Assembly: GCA_934757865.1 (NCBI GenBank)
Contig: CAKVLS010000001.1
Coordinates: 124,001-188,000, forward strand
Direction of reading: 5' to 3'
DNA from: an uncultured Clostridia bacterium
Lineage (GTDB): Bacteria > Bacillota > Clostridia > Christensenellales > UBA1242
DNA length: 64,000 nt
The position numbers and the translations under genes were made by a program. The stretch's first letter is position 1, and the number at the start of each line of letters is the position of its first letter. This document shows positions 44,529-52,854 of the stretch, piece after piece. The notes under the pieces were generated by a model. That model saw nothing but the letters and a program-made list of their open reading frames with translations. It was not told the origin of the DNA and made no database searches.

Positions 44529-44559
44529 AGAAACAACCTAAAAAATGGGTTGTTTTTTT
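44529..44559. terminator. Bidirectional terminator
   Basis: AAACAACC/GGGTTGTTT with an AT-rich loop between the DUF4132 gene (+) and the ferritin-like gene (-). Confidence 0.85.
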
Positions 44560-44581
44560 GTTAGGATTAGTTTGTTATAGT

Positions 44582-45166
44582 TTATAAATCTACATTATTG
44601 CCCTTGTCTGTTTCGTTAGATTGATTTTCATTAGGCTGAGAGCCGTCTTTTTCTTGGTTATTTTGACTACCTTCTACCACGGCTTTGGCTTTTTCTTTAG
44701 GTGGCTTTTGTGGTTTGTTATTTTCTTTTAGGAGGTAAGGTTTTACTCTCTCAATGTTTTGCTCTTCAAGTTCTTTTAGATCATGAGCTAGAGTAAGGAA
44801 TTCTTTACTGCCTTTTTTGCAATCAGATAGCACGCATATAAGGTCAATAACGCCCATAGTTGTTCCAAAAATCATTATGCTAGCTATTTTTCTGTTGCTT
44901 TTGTCAAGAAGTATTGACATGTTGACACTCATCCACATTTTTGCTTTTTCAAAAAAGTTGTTGTCTACTATATCAATTTTGTTTTGCATAGCTAGTTTTT
45001 CACATCTTTCTTTTAGAGGGGTATAAGAGTTGAATTGGCTGTCTAGCTCCTTTTTTAATTTGCTATCATGAACCTTTTCGATGACATTGCTAATACTTTG
45101 TCTTGCGGTCAAAATATTTTGGTATATGGCAATCAAAAGGTCGCTGTTTAATTTGGAATTTTTCAT
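44582..45166 (-). CDS. Ferritin-like (DUF2383-type) four-helix protein with disordered tail
   Basis: 194 residues. The first 140 look like a four-helix bundle common in Clostridia: LLIAIYQNILTARQSISNVIEKVHDSKLKKEL and the conserved NRKIASIMIFGTTMGVIDLI line. Families with this pattern are annotated DUF2383 or ferritin-like; iron binding is not evident because Glu and His ligands are few. The last 50 residues are Gln, Asn, Lys rich and disordered. AAGGAG precedes the ATG at 45166. The gene is divergent from the cyclase. Confidence 0.75.
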   Translation of the reverse strand: MKNSKLNSDLLIAIYQNILTARQSISNVIEKVHDSKLKKELDSQFNSYTPLKERCEKLAMQNKIDIVDNNFFEKAKMWMSVNMSILLDKSNRKIASIMIFGTTMGVIDLICVLSDCKKGSKEFLTLAHDLKELEEQNIERVKPYLLKENNKPQKPPKEKAKAVVEGSQNNQEKDGSQPNENQSNETDKGNNVDL

Positions 45167-45209
45167 ATTTTTCTCCTTAAATATAGTGTGCATTTATTTT
45201 TTGATATTA

Positions 45210-45223
45210 TGCAAAATTTTGCA
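45210..45223. promoter_or_regulatory. 14-base perfect palindrome in a divergent promoter region
   Basis: TGCAAAATTTTGCA lies between the divergent ferritin-like and cyclase genes and partly overlaps a TTGATA/TATTAT-rich stretch. A regulator-binding site for both genes is plausible. Confidence 0.5.
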
Positions 45224-45235
45224 CAAAGTAGTTAT

Positions 45236-46621
45236 ATGAGAACTTTTAAGATTTTTTTGAGTATACTTGCAGTGGGTTTTACTGGGACATTTTTAATTTT
45301 GTCCAATTATTTTTTTGAATATTTTTATTATTCAAAATTAGGGCGTCCTGCTAGCACGATGTTTTATGTGTCGCTTGCTTTTTTGATTTTGGCACTTATT
45401 AGCAATATTTTACTTTTTATTTTTGTGCTAAAAGACAAGAAGGTTATAACTAAACTATACTGCTCAATTTTGCCAGTGACTTTACTTTTTTCGGTTGCGT
45501 TATATTATCTTTTGGTAGATACTAGCCAAAGCAATATAGTAAGGCTTATTTCGCAAAATCTTGGGGACGGAATAAAGATAGGTAATGCTACGGTTGAATT
45601 TGTATATGTTTTAATTGCACTTTATGTTGTTATACTTTTTACGCTTATAGCTGTTATCGTTAGACCTCTTAACAAAGTTCAAAATGCCATAACTGAACTT
45701 GGCAGTGGATATACAGATAAAAAGATTAAACTTGGCGATGGAAAAGAGTTTAGCATTATCGAAAAAGGTCTTAACAAAATAAACGAGAATTATAAAGAAA
45801 GTAGAGTAATGTTTGATAAACTCAACTACGAGTACTCCAAATACCTTCCGCAGCAGTTTGTTAAAGAGCTAGGTAAAAAGAGTGTGCTCGAACTTTCTCT
45901 TGGCTGCAATATCCAAAAAGAAGTCACTAGCGTGTTTATAGATATACGAAATTCTACTAAGACAAGTTATACTTTGAGTCTGTCGGAGAATTTCAATTTT
46001 ATTAACAAGTACCTAGGACTTATTGGGCCTATTGTTAGAAAATATAATGGCTTTGTCGACAAGTACCTAGGAGATGGTGCCCTTGCTATATTTTTAGCTC
46101 CAGAAGTGGCTATCAAGGCGTGTACCGAGATTATCAAAACGATAAATTTAGATAGCAAATCTCTTGGAATATATAACACAAAAGTTGGTGTGGGTGTTCA
46201 CACAGGACAAGTTTTGATAGGTGTTATAGGCGACAAAAAGCGACTTTCTGCAACGGTTATATCTGACTCTGTCAACAGCGCTTCGTACCTTGAAAAGCTA
46301 AATAGAGAGCTTGGAACCAACCTTTTGTTTACAAAAAATACGCTTAATACTTTATCTAAGGAATTTGATATAAACTATAGATATGTAGGAACTTTTGAGT
46401 TAAGCAAAGATAATAAGATAAGCGTTTTTGAGTGCTTAGATTGCTATGATGATAAGAAAAAAGCCTCTCTAAAAGCTAGCAAAAATGACTTTGAAAATGC
46501 TGTTAGATGCTATGAACTTGGCGGTACAAATTGCAAGAAAATATTTGAAAAATGTCTTGCTCACGACAAAACCGATAAGGTCGCAAAATACTATATAGAC
46601 AAAATAAAAAACAATGACTAA
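45236..46621 (+). CDS. Membrane class III nucleotide cyclase with HAMP
   Basis: 461 residues. Four membrane helices (about 5-25, 41-65, 73-93, 118-141) are followed by a HAMP-type linker (IVRPLNKVQNAITELGSG and on) and a class III cyclase domain (228-380). Metal Asp236 (FIDIRNST) and Asp280 (KYLGDGALAIF) and Lys276 are present, as are Asp344 and Asn347 (SDSVNSAS). The transition-state Arg of the usual VNxASRLE line is Tyr351. Adenylate cyclase is most likely but nucleotide choice is open. The start is uncertain: ATG 45209 and GTG 45188 are in frame and none has a ribosome-binding site. Confidence 0.83.
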   Translation: MRTFKIFLSILAVGFTGTFLILSNYFFEYFYYSKLGRPASTMFYVSLAFLILALISNILLFIFVLKDKKVITKLYCSILPVTLLFSVALYYLLVDTSQSNIVRLISQNLGDGIKIGNATVEFVYVLIALYVVILFTLIAVIVRPLNKVQNAITELGSGYTDKKIKLGDGKEFSIIEKGLNKINENYKESRVMFDKLNYEYSKYLPQQFVKELGKKSVLELSLGCNIQKEVTSVFIDIRNSTKTSYTLSLSENFNFINKYLGLIGPIVRKYNGFVDKYLGDGALAIFLAPEVAIKACTEIIKTINLDSKSLGIYNTKVGVGVHTGQVLIGVIGDKKRLSATVISDSVNSASYLEKLNRELGTNLLFTKNTLNTLSKEFDINYRYVGTFELSKDNKISVFECLDCYDDKKKASLKASKNDFENAVRCYELGGTNCKKIFEKCLAHDKTDKVAKYYIDKIKNND

Positions 46622-46636
46622 TTGTGTGAAAATTGC

Positions 46637-46666
46637 TTGCTATGGAATAAAAAATAATGCTAAAAT
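46637..46666 (+). promoter_or_regulatory. Promoter of the BspA-like lipoprotein
   Basis: TTGCTA, 18 bases, TAAAAT, then AAAGGGGG before the ATG. Confidence 0.6.
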
Positions 46667-46691
46667 TACTACAGATTAAAGGGGGATACTT

Positions 46692-49145
46692 ATGAAAAAA
46701 CAAACACTAACAGCACTAGCTCTTGCAGCTTGTACACTTGGTGCTTTTGCGGGCTGTGGAGGAGATGGCCCTTCCGCTACCAAGAGTAGATATGAGACTG
46801 GTGTTAGTTTAACAGTTAATTTAGACACAAGTGAGCTTACTAGCCAAGATGTTAAGGTGGGGTATAGACTATATCATATCAGCGATCCTTTTGGCACAGA
46901 ATACAACAAAAGTGGCTTATACAATGTGTCAGAATTAGGTCACGGGATATCTGTTAATAACTTATGTTTTACTGACCTAAAGAACTCAACTCATGGTTAT
47001 GAGCTAAAGGATATGATAGTATATTTTGATGTTCAAAATAACTCAAATAGCCCAATCAGCCTTGCTATGGAAGTTACAAGCGGACTTAGTGATTATTACG
47101 AATTTGACTGTGAGCAGATAGCATATATTCAAGAAAAAGATGAGGACCTTGGAACTCAAACTCAAGTTGCTGCTTTTAGAATAATGCACAAAAATGACAT
47201 TGATATCACAAGACAAATAAGCAGTGTCGCATTAAAATTGTCTCTAAAAACAGAGGAGCAAGTTCAAGATACTGATAGTAGTGTGTTCACATACAACTTT
47301 GATGCGGATTCTAAGACTTGCGAAGTCGCAACATATACTGATGCAGATGCAACGATTACTACTGTAAAAGTCCCAAGAAAAGTAGTTAATCCAGAAGATA
47401 ACCAAACATATACTGTAACTAAACTTGCTGATGCATTATTTTTAAGCAATGGTACTATCGAAAAAGTTTATCTTCCAGATACTATTAAAAAGATTGGCAG
47501 ATCTACCTTTGCTGCGACATCAAAGCTAACTCAAGTATATTTCCCTGATGGAGTAGAATGTATTTCAAGAGTAGCATTTGCTCAAAGTGCACTAACAGGG
47601 GATATTTATCTTCCAGAAAGTTTAAGAGAGTTTGATAATATACCGGATGCATACAAAGAAAATGAAGATGCAGAGCAATTTGCTGGTATTGCTGTTTTTC
47701 AACAAGCAGCCAACATAACAAAGCTTGTGATAAATGAAGGAACAAAAAGATTGCCAATTAACTTTGGTGCCGCTTGCACTAACCTAAAGACAGTTATATT
47801 CCCAACTACACTTGAAGAACTTTCTGCAGGGCTTAATAGTAGTAAAATAGCACAGGCAACAACTTTTATGCAGTCTGGGTTGGAATATCTTGATATGTAT
47901 AATACTAATGTAAAAATTTTAGGTGCAGGTTTTGCAGGTAAAAGCCCAAAAATAAAGTCTGTATATTTGCCTAAAAATTTGGCAACAATAGATAATCAAG
48001 CATTTTACCAAGATGCAGGTTCAGGGGCTGAACTAGAATATGTTCATATGCCAAACACTGTAAAAACTATTGAAAGAGGTGCTTTTTACCACTGTGAAAA
48101 CCTTAAAACAGTAGAAATGTCTACAGGTATTGAAAATATAGGTATGTTCGCTTTTGAAAGTTGCTTTGAGTTAAAAAATATTACTTTGCCAGAAGGTTTG
48201 AAATATATCCAAAAATGTGCTTTTGAAATGTGTTACAACTTGCCAATCAACATTCCAAGTACTGTTGAATATATTGGAGATTTTGCTTTTAACCATTGCA
48301 AATTTGCAACCAACGAAGTTATTAAACTTCCTGCAGGTATTAAACAAATAGGTGGACAAAGTTACGACCCAGAAAATCCTAATCCAAATGTAATAGGTAG
48401 TCATGTATTTTATAACACCGCTTCAAGAGATGTTAAGGCTTTTGATATAGATGAATCAAATGAAAATTATATGGTTGTAGACGGCGTTTTGTACCGCAAA
48501 GAAAATGGCGTTCCTACAGTTTTGATTGCATACCCTGCTGGAAAAACTGATACAAAATATATCATGCCAGATACAGTAGTAGATAGTTATGAACTTGCAT
48601 TATCAAGACCATATTATCTAGACGAAATAGTTTTGGGAGATAGCTTTGTTATAAGAGAAATTGCCGACACAGAAACTGCTTATTATCTAAATGAGGATTG
48701 GGCTAACAATTTGTCTGCAATGATATATGTATTCACAGGAATAACAAAAGTAACATGTAATGAGACTAATCCAAATTATAAGTCAATAAACGGCGCAGTA
48801 TATAGTAAAGATGGTAAAATATTATATTTCGCATCAGTATTATACAATGAAGGTGAGAGTGGAGTGCTTACTATTGCTGATGGCGTTACTACAATTTTTG
48901 CGGGAGCAATAGCAAACGATGCTAATAGACTTAATAACAATGCCGATAATAGAAACCCAGAAGGATATATCAAAAATAGATGCAATAAAATAATAATTCC
49001 AGCTAGTGTTACAAGCATTGCAGATATTACTTTAACAAATATCAACGCTCAAGACTGGACTATAGAAGTCGATAGCGGAAATACTTCTTACAAGGTAAAT
49101 GATAGCGGTAAGCTAGAAGCTATTCCTCAAGTTGAAGTAGAATAA
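46692..49145 (+). CDS. BspA-like leucine-rich (LRR_5) surface lipoprotein
   Basis: 817 residues. A lipoprotein signal ends in AFAGC (Cys22). After a beta-rich N-terminal part come many BspA-type LRR_5 units with the pattern V/I-x-IG-x-x-A/T-F and LPxx-hydrophobic-xxI (LPDTIKKIGRSTFAATSKL, MPNTVKTIERGAFYHCENL, LPEGLKYIQKCAFEMC), covering about residues 250-530 and again near 690-790. Such proteins mediate adhesion in gut bacteria. The C-terminus (PQVEVE) has no other domain. It sits between the accessory cyclase and rplU, with own promoter and terminator. Confidence 0.92.
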   Translation: MKKQTLTALALAACTLGAFAGCGGDGPSATKSRYETGVSLTVNLDTSELTSQDVKVGYRLYHISDPFGTEYNKSGLYNVSELGHGISVNNLCFTDLKNSTHGYELKDMIVYFDVQNNSNSPISLAMEVTSGLSDYYEFDCEQIAYIQEKDEDLGTQTQVAAFRIMHKNDIDITRQISSVALKLSLKTEEQVQDTDSSVFTYNFDADSKTCEVATYTDADATITTVKVPRKVVNPEDNQTYTVTKLADALFLSNGTIEKVYLPDTIKKIGRSTFAATSKLTQVYFPDGVECISRVAFAQSALTGDIYLPESLREFDNIPDAYKENEDAEQFAGIAVFQQAANITKLVINEGTKRLPINFGAACTNLKTVIFPTTLEELSAGLNSSKIAQATTFMQSGLEYLDMYNTNVKILGAGFAGKSPKIKSVYLPKNLATIDNQAFYQDAGSGAELEYVHMPNTVKTIERGAFYHCENLKTVEMSTGIENIGMFAFESCFELKNITLPEGLKYIQKCAFEMCYNLPINIPSTVEYIGDFAFNHCKFATNEVIKLPAGIKQIGGQSYDPENPNPNVIGSHVFYNTASRDVKAFDIDESNENYMVVDGVLYRKENGVPTVLIAYPAGKTDTKYIMPDTVVDSYELALSRPYYLDEIVLGDSFVIREIADTETAYYLNEDWANNLSAMIYVFTGITKVTCNETNPNYKSINGAVYSKDGKILYFASVLYNEGESGVLTIADGVTTIFAGAIANDANRLNNNADNRNPEGYIKNRCNKIIIPASVTSIADITLTNINAQDWTIEVDSGNTSYKVNDSGKLEAIPQVEVE

Positions 49146-49153
49146 TCAATAAC

Positions 49154-49187
49154 AAAAAGGTAGATAAAAAACATCTGCCTTTTTTAT
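49154..49187 (+). terminator. Rho-independent terminator
   Basis: AAAGGTAGAT/ATCTGCCTTT stem (one G-T pair) and T-run after the BspA-like gene. Confidence 0.85.
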
Positions 49188-49207
49188 TTATATAAATATA
49201 ATTTTTG

Positions 49208-49236
49208 TTGACAAATAGTATGTTTTGTGCTAAATT
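49208..49236 (+). promoter_or_regulatory. Promoter of rplU-prp-rpmA
   Basis: TTGACA, 17 bases, TAAATT, about 90 bases before rplU. Confidence 0.82.
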
Positions 49237-49242
49237 ACTTGT

Positions 49243-49320
49243 AGCCGCTTAAGATGGGTTCTTTTTTCAAGCGCATTTTATGCCACCTTTACTTAGCGAG
49301 TTCCGTAAAATAGGAGGAAA
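49243..49320 (+). promoter_or_regulatory. Candidate L21 (rplU) mRNA leader
   Basis: The untranslated leader folds into a stem CGCTTAAG...CTT...AAGCG (49246-49273) followed by TGCCACC and the AGGAGG ribosome-binding site. Position and size agree with the L21 leader family known from Bacillota, which would let the ribosomal protein repress its own mRNA. The family match is by context, not by a model search. Confidence 0.55.
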
Positions 49321-49326
49321 TTGTAG

Positions 49327-49632
49327 ATGTTCGCTGTTATTCAAACAGGAGGCAAACAATACAAGGTAAGCGAAAATCAAGTTCTTGATGTAGAGAAACT
49401 TGATAGAGCAGAAGGAGACCAAGTAGAGCTAGATGTTCTTATGGTTTCAGACGGCAAAACAGTTAAAACAGGAAGCCCAGTTCTTTCTAATGTTAAGTGC
49501 GTAGCAGAAGTTGTTGCACACGGCAAAGCTGATAAAATCGTTGTTTTCAAATACAAGCCAAAGAAGAATGTTCGTAGAAAACAAGGTCACCGTCAACCAT
49601 TTACCAGAATTAAGATTGTTAGCATCAAGTAA
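49327..49632 (+). CDS. rplU: Ribosomal protein L21
   Basis: 101 residues, normal size. FAVIQTGGKQYKV at the N-terminus and KKNVRRKQGHRQPFTRIKI at the C-terminus are diagnostic. First gene of the rplU-prp-rpmA operon. Confidence 0.98.
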   Translation: MFAVIQTGGKQYKVSENQVLDVEKLDRAEGDQVELDVLMVSDGKTVKTGSPVLSNVKCVAEVVAHGKADKIVVFKYKPKKNVRRKQGHRQPFTRIKIVSIK

Positions 49633-49651
49633 TTAACTTTTTGGGGGAATT

Positions 49652-49993
49652 ATGACCAAGGTTAAAGTTACAAAATTAAACAATAACATCACCGAGATAG
49701 AGTGTGATGGACACACTGGTTATGGTGTCAGTGGTGAAGACATAGTTTGTAGCGCACTGTCAAGCATAGTCCAAACAGCAGTTTTGGGAGTTATTGCGGT
49801 GGCTGGCGTTAATGCTAGTGTCACAAGAGATGACCATCGTGGTTATCTCAAACTTACAATCCCTAGTAATATTGATGATGCTCAAAGACATGACACTAAT
49901 GTCATCTTAGAAACCATGCTATGCGGTATAGGGGATTTGTATGAAGGATATTCAGATTTTATAGAATTGGAGGTTATTGACAATGTTTATTAA
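49652..49993 (+). CDS. prp: Ribosomal-processing cysteine protease Prp
   Basis: 113 residues. Prp removes the N-terminal extension of L27, which is essential in Bacillota that carry one. Catalytic His21 and Cys33 lie in GHTGYGVSGEDIVCSALSSI, matching the staphylococcal enzyme (His22, Cys34). It lies between L21 and L27 as usual and overlaps rpmA by 11 bases. Ribosome-binding site GGGGGA. Confidence 0.96.
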   Translation: MTKVKVTKLNNNITEIECDGHTGYGVSGEDIVCSALSSIVQTAVLGVIAVAGVNASVTRDDHRGYLKLTIPSNIDDAQRHDTNVILETMLCGIGDLYEGYSDFIELEVIDNVY

Positions 49994-50258
49994 TATTCAG
50001 TTATTTGCCCACAAGAAAGGTGGCGGTAGCACTAAGAACGGTCGTGATAGCCAAGCAAAAAGACTTGGAGTAAAAAGATCTGACGGCTGTCAAGTTCTTG
50101 CCGGTAACATAATCGTTCGTCAAAGAGGTACTCAATATCATGCAGGTAAAAATGTAGGTGTTGGTAAAGACTATACACTATTTGCTTTAACTGATGGTGT
50201 TGTTAGATTCGAGACTAAGGCAAAAACTAAAAAATACGTTAACGTTTTGGAAAAGTAA
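49983..50258 (+). CDS. rpmA: Ribosomal protein L27 with Prp-cleavable extension
   Basis: 91 residues as made. The N-terminus MFINIQLF precedes AHKKGGGSTKNGRDS, so Prp should cut after Phe8 to expose Ala-His-Lys. ATG 49983 has GGAGG 9 bases upstream; a TTG two codons earlier is less well placed. obg/spo0B-type genes that often follow are absent. Confidence 0.97.
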   Translation: MFINIQLFAHKKGGGSTKNGRDSQAKRLGVKRSDGCQVLAGNIIVRQRGTQYHAGKNVGVGKDYTLFALTDGVVRFETKAKTKKYVNVLEK

Positions 50259-50264
50259 AAAATT

Positions 50265-50288
50265 GACTACTATATGTAGTCTTTTTTT
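50265..50288 (+). terminator. Rho-independent terminator after rpmA
   Basis: GACTAC/GTAGTC stem, 5-base loop, T-run. Confidence 0.85.
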
Positions 50289-50335
50289 ATTTGTAAAAAA
50301 CTCATATTTGCGTTAAAATAGATTTTGGAGTTAAT

Positions 50336-51163
50336 ATGTACGAGTTACAAAAAGATAAAATAATAATATATGATAAGTCAGATTTTGACGCAAAGGACAT
50401 ATTAGAGTGTGGCCAAGTTTTTAGATTTTTGAGACAACAAGACGGGTCTTATAGAATATTAAGCCTTGACAAAAAAGCGATAATCAAGACATATGAAGAC
50501 AAAGTTGTTGTATACACTGATACCCCAAAGTATTTTGAGGATTATCTAGATCTAAAAACTAACTACAAAAACATCAAGGCTGAGCTTTCAAAATTTGACG
50601 AACTAAAAGAGCCTATCAAGTTTGGCAAAGGTATAAGAATACTAAAACAAGACTTTTTTGAGGCTATCATATCATTTATCATTTCGGCCAATAATAATAT
50701 CAAACGAATTCAATCAATAATAGAGAAGATATGTATAAGCGTTGGTAAAAATATGGGAGACTACTATGCCTTCCCAACATTGGACCAATTACTCACTTTG
50801 TCAGTAGAGGATTTCAAAAGCTTTGGAGCGGGGTATAGAGCAGAGTATTTGTACAAGACTGCTAGACTTCTAAAAGAGATTGATTTAGCTTCTTGGGAAA
50901 GCTTAGACACAGAGACTTTGAGAGATAAGTTAACTACTCTATATGGTGTAGGACCAAAGGTTGCTGATTGTATACTACTATTTGGCGTAGGTAAAAAAGA
51001 TGTGTTCCCTGTTGATACATGGATAGCCAAAGTATATAGAGACACTTATGGCGGAAAGCTAAAGAATAGAAAACAGATAGCAAAGTACCTTGTGTCTAGA
51101 TTTGGCGATTTTTCGGGCTATGCTCAGCAATATTTGTTCTACTCAAAAAGAGAATTAAGTTAG
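50336..51163 (+). CDS. ogg: 8-oxoguanine DNA glycosylase (OGG1 family)
   Basis: 275 residues. The N-terminal OGG_N region (FDAKDILECGQVFRF near 17-31) is followed by the HhH-GPD glycosylase domain: FFEAIISFIISANNNIKRI near 107-125, helix-hairpin-helix LYGVGPKVADCILLFG (202-217) with the Schiff-base Lys208, and VFPVDTW with catalytic Asp227. It excises 8-oxoG opposite C and nicks the strand. Promoter TTGTAA, 18 bases, TAAAAT (50290-50319) and GGAG ribosome-binding site. Confidence 0.95.
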   Translation: MYELQKDKIIIYDKSDFDAKDILECGQVFRFLRQQDGSYRILSLDKKAIIKTYEDKVVVYTDTPKYFEDYLDLKTNYKNIKAELSKFDELKEPIKFGKGIRILKQDFFEAIISFIISANNNIKRIQSIIEKICISVGKNMGDYYAFPTLDQLLTLSVEDFKSFGAGYRAEYLYKTARLLKEIDLASWESLDTETLRDKLTTLYGVGPKVADCILLFGVGKKDVFPVDTWIAKVYRDTYGGKLKNRKQIAKYLVSRFGDFSGYAQQYLFYSKRELS

Positions 51164-51207
51164 TTTCTCACTTTTTTTGTATTTTTTTGGAATTTTATGT
51201 AAAAGGC

Positions 51208-51235
51208 TTGATTTTACTGTATAATATGATAAAAT
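51208..51235 (+). promoter_or_regulatory. Orphan promoter after ogg
   Basis: TTGATT, 16 bases, TAAAAT. Predicted start near 51242, in a gap without a plus-strand gene before the terminator at 51287. Confidence 0.55.
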
Positions 51236-51241
51236 ATCATT

Positions 51242-51318
51242 GGATGTAAAAATCCCCAATTTTTACTCCACATAAATATTAACGGCAAAAAGGAAGGCAC
51301 TAATGACCTTCCTTTTTG
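51242..51318 (+). ncRNA. Candidate small RNA, about 77 nt
   Basis: From the predicted start the RNA would form hairpin 1 (51241-51270: TGGA plus GTAAAAAT pairing with ATTTTTAC plus TCCA, loop CCCCA), a 16-base linker and a strong terminator hairpin (51287-51317). No ORF of note lies inside. The terminator alone could merely serve ogg and the convergent lipoprotein gene, so the RNA call depends on the promoter and hairpin 1. Confidence 0.45.
51287..51317. terminator. Bidirectional terminator
   Basis: AAAAAGGAAGG/CCTTCCTTTTT, 11 perfect pairs with a 9-base loop. Confidence 0.92.
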
Positions 51319-51341
51319 TTTTTTATTTATATTTTTACTTT

Positions 51342-52064
51342 TTAGATGGCTGCTTCGCAGAAGTATGGTATGAAGTCAATAAAAATTTTTGAACCGATTT
51401 TTTCACCAGTAGAAGAGTCAAGAATATCGTCAGCACTTGGGTCTTCTATAGTGTGGTCTAGTGGTATTGATACTGAAATTCTGTTGATATTTTCAATTTC
51501 TTCACCAAAAGTTGAAATATTGAATAAATATTTGCTGTCTGTACTATTTGGAGTGTTAATTAGAACATATTCAAAATATCCAATATAATTTATTCCGCTA
51601 GTTGTGTCTTGTGGTAGGATCTTATAACTATATGGTCCGAATTCCCCAGTTGATATATTGTAAGTTTTATTATTGATAGTAATCTTATTTTCTTCTTGAT
51701 TGCCAACTTTAATTATAATGTTTTGGTATGATTTAATAAATTCTGTATTGATTAAATTTGATAAAGCTTTAATAAACTGTTCATAATTAGAACCTTTTAT
51801 ACTAGAAATATCAGTTTCCTTTCCATCAATTGAGGCTTTTGCCAAATCCAAATGGTCATATTCAGCCTTTAATAAATCTCCAATTTTTGAGCCATTATTT
51901 TTTGCATTCTCTAGGTTAGTAGTATAAGCTTGTTGGTAGGTAAATGTTTTACCCCAGGCATATTTCTTAACATAATTATCTCCACCGCAGGCAGAAATTA
52001 GCATTAGTGGAATCATCAAAAATAATGCCAATACAAAATTCTTAAAATTAATTATCCTTTTCAT
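51342..52064 (-). CDS. Orphan lipoprotein
   Basis: 240 residues. The lipoprotein signal MKRIINFKNFVLALFLMIPLMLISAC puts the lipid-carrying Cys at 26, followed by GGDN. The mature part is mixed alpha/beta and Asn-rich. No family was recognised. GGAGGGAG precedes the ATG at 52064, which rules out the longer frame. Confidence 0.83.
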   Translation of the reverse strand: MKRIINFKNFVLALFLMIPLMLISACGGDNYVKKYAWGKTFTYQQAYTTNLENAKNNGSKIGDLLKAEYDHLDLAKASIDGKETDISSIKGSNYEQFIKALSNLINTEFIKSYQNIIIKVGNQEENKITINNKTYNISTGEFGPYSYKILPQDTTSGINYIGYFEYVLINTPNSTDSKYLFNISTFGEEIENINRISVSIPLDHTIEDPSADDILDSSTGEKIGSKIFIDFIPYFCEAAI

Positions 52065-52295
52065 AATCTCCCTCCATACTTTTACTATACAATAAAACTT
52101 CAAAAAAATCAAAAAATATTTGGTAATTTTTTTGGCTTTGGCTCAAAAATGATAGCAAAAAGCACTAAATTTTATCGTAATTTTGCTATTTTAGATGCTA
52201 AGACTATTTTTGCACTACCAAAATGTAACTTAACTTTATTTTATTTATATATAGTAAATATAAAAAAGGGTCTTTATTTTTTCTATGACATATGT

Positions 52296-52301
52296 TATAA
52301 T
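52296..52301 (+). promoter_or_regulatory. Extended -10 promoter of nfeD-floA
   Basis: TATGT-TATAAT with a weak TTTATT -35 at 17-18 bases. The 230 bases upstream are AT-rich and hold only one weak inverted repeat. Confidence 0.55.
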
Positions 52302-52332
52302 ACCTAAGTAAAACTAATATAGGGGTATGTTT

Positions 52333-52845
52333 ATGGCTCAAGAAGTTTTTGAAATTTTTACACATATGCATATAGTTGGCGTTATAGCCCTAGTTATTGC
52401 TATGGTTTTGTTTATTATGGAACTTATTTTGGCAGGCTTTGGAGCTTGCGGTCTTGCTAGTTGTTTTTGCTTTATAGTTTCATTTGTTGTTAGATTTATT
52501 CAAGGTACTACCACTTTACAAACTATCGTCATGATAGTTACTATGGTTATAGTTGTTGTCTCTGTTGCTATGTTTACTATTAAGTCAAAAAGAGATGGAA
52601 CTTTTTATAATTCAATCATAAACAAAGACACTTCAATTCCACCAGATTACAGTGATCCAGATGCTGTTTATGGTTACCTTGTTGGTAAAGAAGGAGAGCT
52701 AGTTACTCAATGTAGACCTGTAGGTAAGGCTTTGATTGAGGAACAAACTTATATTGTTTATTCAAAAAACGGCTTCATCACTAAGGGTGCTAAGGTAAAA
52801 GTAGTATCTGTAGAAGGCGATAATATATTTGTCGAGAGAATATAG
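52333..52845 (+). CDS. NfeD-like membrane protein
   Basis: 170 residues with three to four membrane helices followed by an OB-fold NfeD domain (VYGYLVGKEGELVTQCRPVGKALI and the closing VKVVSVEGDNIFVERI). NfeD partners flotillins in membrane microdomains, and floA follows after 9 bases. ATG 52333 is 7 bases from AGGGGT; the ATG at 52327 is too close to it. Confidence 0.9.
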   Translation: MAQEVFEIFTHMHIVGVIALVIAMVLFIMELILAGFGACGLASCFCFIVSFVVRFIQGTTTLQTIVMIVTMVIVVVSVAMFTIKSKRDGTFYNSIINKDTSIPPDYSDPDAVYGYLVGKEGELVTQCRPVGKALIEEQTYIVYSKNGFITKGAKVKVVSVEGDNIFVERI

Positions 52846-52854
52846 GAGGAGAGT

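Noticed and set aside
41182..46621. Complete Pycsar system
   Set aside because: Only the effector-like fold is suggestive; the cyclase is membrane bound, not adjacent and lacks proof of pyrimidine use, so it is reported only as a hypothesis.
52152..52189. Inverted repeat ATAGCAAAA/TTTTGCTAT upstream of nfeD
   Set aside because: The 20-base loop and low complexity make it likely by chance in AT-rich DNA; no link to a promoter.
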